Shown here: in pieces, positions 1 to 7,200 of the stretch
How positions within the stretch are numbered: position 1 is the first letter of the stretch
Layout: every line of letters starts with the position of its first letter
NCBI GenBank assembly: GCA_900549415.1
Contig: URNX01000080.1
Span: forward strand, 1 to 8,274
Source of the DNA: an uncultured bacterium
GTDB lineage: Bacteria; Verrucomicrobiota; Lentisphaeria; Victivallales; UBA1829
Direction: 5' to 3'
Length of the DNA: 8,274 nt
The notes under the pieces: model-generated
Seen by the model: only the letters and a program-made list of their open reading frames with translations
Told to the model about the DNA's origin: nothing
Databases searched by the model: none
Program-made: the position numbers and the translations under genes

Positions 1-22
1 CTTCTGCAAAACTTTGCAGAAG
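1..22 (-). terminator. Hairpin downstream of metY, probable operon terminator cut by the window edge
   Basis: CTTCTGCAAA (1-10) and TTTGCAGAAG (13-22) form a perfect 10-bp inverted repeat around a 2-nt centre; a realistic hairpin would be an 8-bp stem with a 6-nt loop. It starts 25 bp beyond the metY stop codon, where the terminator of the pyr-metY operon is expected. The T-rich tract that would make it a proper intrinsic terminator on the minus strand would lie below position 1 and cannot be seen. The stem is only moderately GC-rich and is symmetric, so it could also serve a convergent gene outside the window. Confidence 0.5.
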
Positions 23-47
23 CGGCGCTCGTTTATCTTCGTCTCTC

Positions 48-1325
48 TTATGCCTGGGCGAGAGCCTGGTCAAAATCGGCAATCAGATCGTCGATGTGCT
101 CAAGTCCGACTGAAACGCGGATCATGTCAGGAGATACTCCGGCGGCAATCAGCTCGGATTCACTCAACTGACGATGCGTCATGCTCGCGGGATGAAGAAC
201 ACACGTCCGCAGATCCGCAACATGCACCGCAATCGCCGCGACTTTCAGAGAATTCATCACGCGCTCACCGGCAGCAACTCCGCCCTTCACGCCGAAACAG
301 AACACGCCGCTGCAGCCCTTCAGATACTTCTGCGCCATCGCGTATTCCTTGTTGTCCGGAAGCCCGGGATAGTTCACCCAGCCGACTTTCGGATGCTGCT
401 GAAGATGTTTCGCCAGCGCCAACGCATTCGAACAATGACGGTCCATGCGCACGTGAAGCGTCTCCGCTCCCATCATCGAAAGGAACGCGTTGAACGGCGC
501 CATGCCGCTGCCCAGATCGCGGATCCACTGCACGCGGAGCTTCACCGAATACGGTGCGGCAGGGAAGTCGCGCGTGTAAACAGTGCCGTGATAACTCTCA
601 TCCGGATCGACAAACTCCGGGAACTTTCCGTTCTTCCAGTCAAATCCGCCCTTCTCCACGATCATTCCGCCCACGCTCGTCGCGTGACCGTCAAGATACT
701 TCGTCGTGGAGTGCGTCACAATGTCTGCGCCGAAATCAAACGGACGGCACAGATACGGGGTCGGGAACGTGTTGTCGACAATCAGCGGAATGCCGTGCTT
801 GTGCGCGACCCGCGCGAATTTCTCGACATCCAGAACGATCAGCGCCGGATTCGCCAGCATCTCCGCAAACAAAGCCTTTGTCCCGGGACGGATCGCCGCT
901 TCAATCTCCGCCTCCGTCGATTCCGGCGAGATGAAGGTGAAATTGATTCCCGTCTTCTTCAGCGTATTCGAGAACAGCGAAACCGTGCCGCCGTACAGAC
1001 TCGACACTGCGACAATGTGGTCGCCGCAGCGCGCAATGTTCATGATCGAAAGCGCATTTGCGTTCTGTCCCGAGCTCGTTCCGACCGCCATGACGCCGCC
1101 TTCCAGCGCGGCGACTTTCTTCTCGAAGCAATCCACCGTCGGACTGCCGAGGCGGGTATAGAAAAAGCCTTCGCGCTTCAGATCGAAAAGGTCGGCAACG
1201 CTCTGGGCGTCATTGTACTTGTAGGTTGTGCTCTGCACGAGCGGCTGCACGCGGGGGCCGCCGTTTTCCGGCTCGTAGCCCGCCTGAACAGCGATAGTTT
1301 CCAGTCTCCAGTTTTTTGTGTCCAT
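48..1325 (-). CDS. metY: O-acetylhomoserine aminocarboxypropyltransferase (sulfhydrylase), MetY family
   Basis: This is a cytoplasmic PLP enzyme of the Cys/Met-metabolism fold, 425 aa from the chosen start, the usual length for the OAH/OAS sulfhydrylase branch. The expected reaction is O-acetylhomoserine + sulfide to homocysteine + acetate (direct sulfhydrylation in methionine synthesis). Visible family signatures are YTRLGSPT (56-63), SGQNAN (85-90) in the cofactor phosphate region, VDNTF (183-187) with the PLP-ring aspartate D184, the Schiff-base lysine K209 in THSTTKYLDGH (205-214), and HPASMTHRQL (378-387). An in-frame ATG two codons earlier (1331) abuts GAGGA with no spacing. The ATG at 1325 has the same GGA at 6 nt and is preferred. 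The gene begins 9 bp after the pyrC stop and is the last gene of the operon. Cystathionine gamma-synthase or a gamma-lyase is less likely given the length and the MetY-type signatures; substrate (O-acetyl versus O-succinyl homoserine) is inferred from the family. Confidence 0.92.
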   Translation of the reverse strand: MDTKNWRLETIAVQAGYEPENGGPRVQPLVQSTTYKYNDAQSVADLFDLKREGFFYTRLGSPTVDCFEKKVAALEGGVMAVGTSSGQNANALSIMNIARCGDHIVAVSSLYGGTVSLFSNTLKKTGINFTFISPESTEAEIEAAIRPGTKALFAEMLANPALIVLDVEKFARVAHKHGIPLIVDNTFPTPYLCRPFDFGADIVTHSTTKYLDGHATSVGGMIVEKGGFDWKNGKFPEFVDPDESYHGTVYTRDFPAAPYSVKLRVQWIRDLGSGMAPFNAFLSMMGAETLHVRMDRHCSNALALAKHLQQHPKVGWVNYPGLPDNKEYAMAQKYLKGCSGVFCFGVKGGVAAGERVMNSLKVAAIAVHVADLRTCVLHPASMTHRQLSESELIAAGVSPDMIRVSVGLEHIDDLIADFDQALAQA

Positions 1326-1336
1326 GGTCATTCCTC
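1326..1336 (-). promoter_or_regulatory. Ribosome binding site deciding the metY start
   Basis: The minus strand reads TGAGGAATGACCATGG. The GAGGA overlaps the pyrC stop TGA. It touches the first ATG directly but lies 6 nt from the second ATG (1325), a workable spacing. I therefore start metY at 1325. The overlap with the pyrC stop suggests re-initiation by ribosomes finishing pyrC. Confidence 0.6.
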
Positions 1337-2603
1337 AAAAAGTTTTATGAACAAATTTTCCGTTTACGAGTGTTCCGATGACGCATCCCTTCGCCTTGTA
1401 ACCGCCGAACGGCGTGTTGCGCGACTTGGACTTGAAAGTCGACGGATCGACCACATTTTCGCGGTCGGCGTCGAGAATCGTAATGTCCGCCGGGTTGCCG
1501 ATTCTCAGATTTCCGATGTCGAGTCCGAGCACCTCTGCAGGGCCTTTTGTGAGTTTGGAGATCAGATGCGGAAGCGTGAGAACGCCCTTGTGCACCAGCT
1601 CCGTGCAGCAGATCTGGAACGCGGTTTCAAGCCCGATGATACCGAACGGGGCATAATCAAACTCCACCATCTTCGCGGTCATGGTGTGCGGTGCATGGTC
1701 GGTCGCAATAACCGTCAGCGTATCGTCCGCAAGCCCTTCAAGAACGGCCTGGCGGTCCTCTTCCGAACGAAGCGGCGGATTCATCTTGTAGTTCGAGTTG
1801 AATTTCTTGATTTCGACATCGGTGAGCGCGATGTGGTGCGGCGTCGCTTCACCGGAAACGCGGATGCCTTCGCGGCGCGCCTGACGCAGAATCTTGACGC
1901 TCTCTTTCGCGCTGACGTGCTGCATGTGAATCTTCCAGCCGGTGAGACGCGAGAGGATGATGTCGCGGTAGATCATGAGTTCCTCCGCCGCGCCGGGCAT
2001 TCCCTTCATGCCGAGAAGAACCGACCACTGACCTTCGTTCATCACGCCTTCGGCTTCGAGGGATTTGTCGCCGCAATGGTCGAGGATCGGCAGATCAAAG
2101 GTCTTGGCATAATGGACGATGTGGCGCATGAGCTGGTTGTCCTGCACGCAGCGTCCGTCATCGGAAAGCGCGACCGCGCCGGCGGCCTTGAGCGAGCCGA
2201 TACCGGACATTTCCTTGCCTTCGATGTTCTTCGTCATTGCGCCGCAGGGCAGAACCTTGACAACGCCTTCGTTTTCCGCGTGGGTGAGGACGTAGTGGAT
2301 CGTGCCCGGGTTGTCCGCGCAGGGGGACGTGTTCGGCATTGCGACAATCGAGGTGAAACCGCCCGCGGCCGCCGCCATTGTTCCCGTGCGGATCGTCTCC
2401 GCGGCGGTGTTTCCGGGATGACGCAGATGGACATGAAGATCAACGAAACCGGGGGTCAGAACTTTGCCCGTAAGGTCGATGCGTTCAGCGTCTTTCACGT
2501 GTGCGGGATCGGCAATCCGCCCGTCGCACACGGCGATGTCGGTGACGGAATCGAGGTTTTGAACCGGGTCGATGACTCTGGCGTTTTCAAAGATGTAATT
2601 CAT
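1335..2603 (-). CDS. pyrC: Dihydroorotase, class I
   Basis: Dihydroorotase is a cytoplasmic metalloenzyme of the amidohydrolase superfamily that cyclises N-carbamoyl-aspartate to dihydroorotate, the third step of de novo pyrimidine synthesis. The 422-aa length fits the class I (Bacillus-like) type. The barrel signatures appear in order: DLHVHLRHPG (55-64) with metal ligands H57 and H59 and substrate-binding R61; SDDG (147-150) with an aspartate ligand; DHCGD (175-179) with H176; MQHVS (227-231) with H229; the GEATPHH segment (251-257); NPPLR (275-279); and TDHAPH (301-306) with catalytic D302. All expected metal ligands are present. G178 replaces the acidic or polar residue I would expect after HC; it is not a metal ligand. 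The ATG start at 2603 overlaps the pyrB stop as ATGA, implying translational coupling. A GTG three codons upstream (2612) is possible but less convincing. Confidence 0.95.
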   Translation of the reverse strand: MNYIFENARVIDPVQNLDSVTDIAVCDGRIADPAHVKDAERIDLTGKVLTPGFVDLHVHLRHPGNTAAETIRTGTMAAAAGGFTSIVAMPNTSPCADNPGTIHYVLTHAENEGVVKVLPCGAMTKNIEGKEMSGIGSLKAAGAVALSDDGRCVQDNQLMRHIVHYAKTFDLPILDHCGDKSLEAEGVMNEGQWSVLLGMKGMPGAAEELMIYRDIILSRLTGWKIHMQHVSAKESVKILRQARREGIRVSGEATPHHIALTDVEIKKFNSNYKMNPPLRSEEDRQAVLEGLADDTLTVIATDHAPHTMTAKMVEFDYAPFGIIGLETAFQICCTELVHKGVLTLPHLISKLTKGPAEVLGLDIGNLRIGNPADITILDADRENVVDPSTFKSKSRNTPFGGYKAKGCVIGTLVNGKFVHKTF

Positions 2604-3529
2604 TTCAAGCACCCCGCTACGAGGAAAAGAACCGCCATGCGAACGGCGAGTCCGTTGGTTACCTGTTCAAGAATGACGGACTGCGGACCGTCGGCGAGTT
2701 CGGAATCAAGTTCAACTCCGCGGTTGATCGGGCCCGGATGCATAATCAGGGCATCCGGTTTCAGATACTTTTCCGTTCCGGCGTTCAGTCCGTAGACTTT
2801 GGAATATTCACCGACGCTCGGGAAGAATCCCGCGCGCTGGCGTTCGTGCTGAATGCGGAGCAGGTTCACCACATCCGCGCCTTCAAGCGCATCTTTCATG
2901 TTGTGGCAAACCCGGACTCCGACCTTCTCGAACATCGTCGGGGTGAGCGTGGAGGGGCCGGCGAGCGTGACGTTCGCGCCGAGTTTGAGGAGCCCCCACA
3001 TGTTGCTCCGGGCGACGCGACTGTGCAGAATGTCGCCGATAATCGAAACGTTGAGTCCCTTGAAGGAACCTTTTTTCTCGCGGATCGTGAAGAGGTCGAG
3101 CAGTGCCTGTGTCGGATGGCTGTGTGCGCCGTCGCCCGCATTGACGATGCCGGGGCGGACCAGCGGAGCGAGGAAATTCGGAGCTCCGGCGGCGGGGTGG
3201 CGCATGACAATCAAGTCAACCTGCAGCGCTTCGATGTTCTTCACCGTGTCGAGCAGAGACTCGCCCTTGCGCAGACTGCTGGAATCCGCTTGAATATTGA
3301 TGATGTCGGCGGAAAGACGCTGTTCCGCGAGCTCGAAGGAAGTGCGTGTGCGCGTGCTCGGTTCGACGAACAGGTTCACAACGGTTTTTCCGCGCAGGGC
3401 GGGAACCTTCTTGATTTTCCGCTGGGAAACCTTTTTGAACTCCGCCGCAGTGTCGAGAATGCAGAGAATCTCTTCCGCGGAGAGGTCGTACAGGCTCAGC
3501 AGATCCTTTTTTGTCCAGTTGAAATCCAT
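2600..3529 (-). CDS. pyrB: Aspartate carbamoyltransferase catalytic subunit
   Basis: PyrB joins carbamoyl phosphate and aspartate to give N-carbamoyl-aspartate, the committed step of pyrimidine synthesis in the cytoplasm. The 309-aa protein has the two-domain transcarbamoylase layout. The carbamoyl-phosphate motif STRTRTS is at 58-64, the mobile-loop lysine and neighbours (LRKGES) at 86-91, MRHP at 109-112, HPTQ at 138-141, LRIQHER at 224-230, and the aspartate-binding HPGPINRGVE at 264-273. Presence of aspartate-type rather than ornithine-type signatures separates it from ArgF. No regulatory chain gene (pyrI) is visible, so it probably works as an unregulated trimer or with a partner elsewhere. 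The ATG at 3529 is preceded by GGAG at 6 nt; an in-frame TTG at 3541 lies inside pyrR and has no comparable site. It starts 2 bp after the pyrR stop and overlaps pyrC by 4 bp. Confidence 0.96.
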   Translation of the reverse strand: MDFNWTKKDLLSLYDLSAEEILCILDTAAEFKKVSQRKIKKVPALRGKTVVNLFVEPSTRTRTSFELAEQRLSADIINIQADSSSLRKGESLLDTVKNIEALQVDLIVMRHPAAGAPNFLAPLVRPGIVNAGDGAHSHPTQALLDLFTIREKKGSFKGLNVSIIGDILHSRVARSNMWGLLKLGANVTLAGPSTLTPTMFEKVGVRVCHNMKDALEGADVVNLLRIQHERQRAGFFPSVGEYSKVYGLNAGTEKYLKPDALIMHPGPINRGVELDSELADGPQSVILEQVTNGLAVRMAVLFLVAGCLK

Positions 3530-3539
3530 GGTTATCTCC
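3530..3539 (-). promoter_or_regulatory. Ribosome binding site of pyrB inside the pyrR terminus
   Basis: GGAG (3536-3539) lies within the last codons of pyrR and 6 nt before the pyrB ATG at 3529. It fixes that ATG as the start over the in-frame TTG at 3541 and implies that pyrB translation is tied to ribosomes completing pyrR. Confidence 0.6.
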
Positions 3540-4086
3540 AAATCTTTTTTTCCTGAATCCTGACGAAGTCGGCGCCGTCGATTTCCTTCCAGTGAACGGA
3601 AATTTTGAAACCGTCCGGAATCGAAACCTCCATGCCGGTGTAGTCCGCGGCAATGGGGAACTCATGACTGCCGCGGTCGAAAAGAACCGCGAGGCGGATG
3701 ATCGAGGGACGCCCGAAATCGGTGATGGCGTCGAGCGCGGCACGGATGGTTCGCCCAGCCTGCAGAACGTCGTCGCAGAGAATGACGGTTTTGCCGTTGA
3801 TATCCGGAATATTGGTTTCATGAATGACGGGAAGCACCCGGCGGAGCCCGATGTCGTCGCGGTACATGGTGATGTCCAGCGTGCCTACCGTGACATCCGC
3901 ACCCGTTTTTTTATGGATGTAGGAGGAAATGCGTCTGGCGAGCGGTACGCCGCGCCGCTGAATTCCGAGCAGAATCAGATCTTTCCCCCTTCCCTTGAAT
4001 TCGGAGATGATTTCATCGCTGATTTTCTGGAGGGATGATTCGATCTGTTCAGCCTCGAATATCCTTCCCGGTTCTTCAAATTTCAT
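3532..4086 (-). CDS. pyrR: PyrR family uracil phosphoribosyltransferase / pyr regulator homologue
   Basis: This 184-aa protein matches PyrR in length and in being the first gene of a pyrimidine operon. PyrR proteins convert uracil and PRPP to UMP and, in Bacillus and relatives, bind pyr mRNA to control attenuation. Visible elements are GIQRRG (41-46), the PyrR-type LDITMYRDD (70-78), and the PRPP-binding loop VILCDDVLQAGRTIRAAL (101-118) with the paired aspartates and GRT. The catalytic fold therefore looks intact. The segment after DRG reads SHEFPIAADYTGM (140-152), whereas the Bacillus protein has HRELPIRADYIGK; the basic residues reported to touch RNA are missing, so a role as UPRTase alone is plausible. 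The start at 4086 is set by AAGGAGG 8 nt upstream; the open frame extends to an ATG at 4131 with no such site. pyrB follows after 2 bp. Confidence 0.9.
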   Translation of the reverse strand: MKFEEPGRIFEAEQIESSLQKISDEIISEFKGRGKDLILLGIQRRGVPLARRISSYIHKKTGADVTVGTLDITMYRDDIGLRRVLPVIHETNIPDINGKTVILCDDVLQAGRTIRAALDAITDFGRPSIIRLAVLFDRGSHEFPIAADYTGMEVSIPDGFKISVHWKEIDGADFVRIQEKKIWR

Positions 4087-4094
4087 AAGCACCG

Positions 4095-4101
4095 CCTCCT
4101 T
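4095..4101 (-). promoter_or_regulatory. Strong Shine-Dalgarno of pyrR
   Basis: AAGGAGG lies 8 nt before the ATG at 4086. It is the best ribosome binding site in the window and rules out the in-frame upstream ATG at 4131, which would add 15 residues not typical of PyrR and would place this site and the dyad inside the coding region. Confidence 0.8.
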
Positions 4102-4104
4102 CTG

Positions 4105-4123
4105 TAGTTTACTGGGTAAACTA
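4105..4123. promoter_or_regulatory. Perfect 19-bp dyad, candidate operator of the pyr operon
   Basis: TAGTTTAC-TGG-GTAAACTA is an inverted repeat with 8-bp perfect arms and a 3-bp centre. It sits 18 bp upstream of the pyrR start codon and just before its Shine-Dalgarno. On the minus strand it overlaps the last bases of the putative -10 hexamer (4120-4125) and the expected transcription start near 4112, the classic position of a repressor operator. In RNA it could instead form a 5'-end hairpin next to the ribosome binding site. I do not recognise the cognate regulator. Confidence 0.5.
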
Positions 4124-4148
4124 TACTCCATTTTTCCGATTTTTCCAG
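4120..4148 (-). promoter_or_regulatory. Putative sigma-70-like promoter of the pyrR-pyrB-pyrC-metY operon
   Basis: A good -10 hexamer, TATAGT, lies at 4125-4120 on the minus strand. The best-spaced -35 candidate at 17 bp is CTGGAA (4148-4143), which matches the consensus poorly. The region between is A-rich. A promoter is expected here because the preceding gene ends in a strong terminator only about 60 bp upstream. The -10 call is moderate and the -35 call weak; the weak -35 could mean dependence on an activator. Confidence 0.4.
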
Positions 4149-4182
4149 AACGGCGGAACGGAAAGAGCCAATTTTTCAGAAC

Positions 4183-4223
4183 AAAAAAACGCTCCGGGAA
4201 GTTTTTGTGACAATCCCGGAGCG
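4183..4223 (-). terminator. Rho-independent terminator of the pseudopilin / glycoside hydrolase unit
   Basis: CGCTCCGGGA (4190-4199) pairs perfectly with TCCCGGAGCG (4214-4223), a 10-bp GC-rich stem with a 14-nt loop. On the minus strand it is followed immediately by seven T (4189-4183). It begins 21 bp after the stop codon of the 1080-residue protein. It separates that gene from the pyr operon, which has its own start signals downstream. Confidence 0.92.
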
Positions 4224-4244
4224 CCGTTCTGCGGTTAAGGCGGA

Positions 4245-7200
4245 TTACTTTGCGGAAGAAGCCTCCGCGATTTCAAAGTAAATCGCAGCTCCGTCTCTGC
4301 CTGTATCGGCGGAGAACGTGACCGATTCGCCGTTCACCGAATCCGGAGCGATCTTTTTGAGACGGCGGCCGGACATATCCAGCGGATAAAGTCTCAGCTT
4401 TGACGCATTCCGGTTTTTCAGCGTGACCGTGAATGCGCCGCGACGAAGCAGAGCCGGAACTTTACCGATCTTGATCAACGTAACCATCTCTGGTCCGGTG
4501 AACTCCATGCCGCTGTTCAGAACATTGGTTGCATAGACCAGAACCATGCGGCCGGACTCGCGGAGAGGCTTCATGCCGTCAACGGAGACCACGGCGAGAT
4601 TGCCGTCCGTGCTCATCTTCCGAATCGAAAAATCCGGGAGATTGACACTCGTTCCCGCAAGTCCGCAGATTCCCTGAAGACGCGGTGTGTTGATCTCCAT
4701 AAAGGTTCGCGCGGAATCCAGATAAATCTCTCCGGTGGATGTTTCAAATCTGCTGCTTCCGTTGCTGCGATTTTCCGGCTTGATCGCACCGGATTTGCGC
4801 AGATGCGTCAGCAGTTCGGCGGCGTTCGCGGCGGGGTTGTCGCGCGTGCCGGAGAAACCGGCGTTGTTGACCTGCGTGGAATTGGTTGAACCGAGCTTGT
4901 ATGCAATCTCGCCCGGGTAAAGCGGAAGCATTCCTGCAGCATCGGGCTTGATCTCTACATTCTCTCCAACCATCAGCGCGGGCAGCGACTGCTCATCGGA
5001 AAGCGCCTCCGCCACGGTTCCGTCCGGACGGAAGAGATCCTTCTCCGTGGCGCGGATTCGGACTCCCGGTTTGCCGGACCGCACATCTTCGCGGCGGAAA
5101 AGGAAGAACGTCAGAAACTCGGATGCTTTGGAAACGGGATCCGTGAAAACCTCGAAAGTTGAAACGAATTTCGGTTTGCTGAAGGAAACCGGCGCCGCAT
5201 GAATGGTCAGCGCGTCGTAATCCTGGAACGCGGAGTAACCGCCGATGACAAAGCCCTGTTCATAGCGGAACCGGTTCCAGAAGACAATATGATGTTCCGT
5301 CACGACAAACGGTTTTCCCGGCTGACGCGTGCCGGCGATGTTCCGGAATATCAACGCTTTCTTCGCAATCGTGCTGCTCTGGTCGATGAAGGAATACGGC
5401 ATGTGGACATTCGAGGGATGCGCGTGGTAATGGTTCATCGCCGTGAAATCGTACTGGTCGCGAAGCAGATTGTACATCTGGCTCTTGCCGCAGTTCAGAT
5501 TTGCAACAGGTCCTTTGAACCCGATTTCGCGCAGCTGCTTTTTGAACCAGCCCGCAAGCTCCCGTTCCATCGGAAGACGGAAGATCCAGAAGTCGGCGCT
5601 GTTCTCTTTCCAGGTCTTGATTTCTTCAAAGCTTTTGAACGGAACCGCAGGTTTCCATGCGGCGTTGAGATTTTCGATTTTGCCGTATTTGTTCTTCAGG
5701 AAGCCCTGCCACTTCGGAAGGATCAACGCGGGGTCAACCTTGTTCCAGAGTCCGAACTCCTGTTCATTGAACGCAACCGCCATAGCAAGAACAGGATCAT
5801 CGACAAGACGCGTCTTCGTGTAGGGATTGACGCGGGTCAGGAGCTTTTCCACTCCGTCGCGCCAGTTTTTGCGAACGGCCGGGTCAAAGTAGATGCGGGA
5901 TTTGAACGACTTCTCCGGATCTTTGTTTTTCCAGATTGCCCCCGGCGTGTAACCGATCCAGCTTGTCATGCAGTCGAAGTTCAGATAGATTCCGTTCTTC
6001 TTCATGCAGTAGATGAAGTAATCCAGCCGTTCCAGATAGTCCTTGCGGAATTCCAGCGGTTTGGACGCTGCGCTCAGCAGCTCCGCATCGAGAAAGTGAG
6101 TGCGGACCATATTGTATCCGTTCCGGCGGATTTCCTGCGCAAGGCGTTCAATCTCTTCATGCGTCTCCGGAATCACCTGCATCGGGTGCATCGCCTCCGT
6201 CAAGAAGCGGACATTCTGCGAAGGATTCTTCTCAAAGACGAAATGTCCGTCTTTGATGACGACCCGTCCGAGCTCGTCGACGCTGCCCTTCGGGAGCCAC
6301 GCGCTGACGTCCAGCGCGGAGCCGGGCAGAATCCGGTTCTGTTTCACTTCCGCCATCGGGAGCCAGTCCGAGTTCGCCTGAATGACGGTCGGCTTGGCGT
6401 CGGGAAGCGCTATGTCGACCGGAGAGAGCGTTCCGGCAAGGATCAGCCAGATGCATTCCGGAACCGACTGAAAACGGATTTCCACGATCTCGTCCATCCC
6501 CGGCTCCACGGTGAAGCGGGAAAGATAGATGCCCGCAAGGTTGCCGTCGCCCGTGCGTCCCTTGAGGACTCCGTAACCGTTCGGAAGATTCGCGGTCTGG
6601 CGGTACCAGTCCGTCACATCCCGTTTGTCTTCAACGGAAATCTTCTGGATCCGTCCGTTCCTGTCTTTCAGGGTAATCGTGCCGACAAACTTGTCTTTCA
6701 GCGCGGGTGCCCACGCCAGAGCATGAAGCAGATAAAGAGTTTTCGCCTCGATCGCCGCTTTCACCGGAATGACCGCCTCTTTGGGGCCGGTCGTGAAATG
6801 TTCGGAGTAGAGAGTCAGCACGCTTTTCCCGCCGGGAATGGCGTCGATCGGAATTCCGGCATAGACATACTGCCAGAGCCGCTCGGCGAAAGTGCGGCCG
6901 TCCTGCTTCGGCCCCTGGTCGGTCCATCCGCCCTTGCCGTCTCCGACAACTTCATCGCGATACCCCATGTTCGCGACGGAGCGGATGTTGACGGGAACCG
7001 CAACCGTCTCCAGTTTCAGATTGCGGAGCTGAAATTTTCCTGCGGAATTCTGCATTCCGATTGCAAGCGAAATGCTTTTCAGATCATCCGGAACGGGGAA
7101 AAATGTTTCAAACTTCTTCCAGTCGTAGCTCTCTTTCGGGAAACGGATGTTGCCCCAGCTTTTCTTTCCCGACTTGGTTGTCATGGAAAGTTCAAGTTTG

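Noticed and set aside
2604..2612. pyrC start at GTG 2612
   Set aside because: The ATG at 2603 forms an ATGA overlap with the pyrB stop, a typical coupled start, and MNYIFENARV is a natural dihydroorotase N-terminus.
174..2795. Plus-strand open frame of 873 codons as a gene
   Set aside because: It lies wholly opposite metY, pyrC and pyrB, whose products are unmistakable. Its translation is Arg/His-rich with no domain. I treat it as a shadow of codon bias.
4087..4131. Longer pyrR starting at ATG 4131
   Set aside because: It has no ribosome binding site and would bury the AAGGAGG and the dyad inside the coding region. The start at 4086 gives the normal family length.
4087..4189. Bacillus-type PyrR attenuator in the pyrR leader
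   Set aside because: No terminator/antiterminator pair lies between the promoter and pyrR, and I found no convincing match to the PyrR-binding loop. The strong terminator further upstream belongs to the preceding gene.
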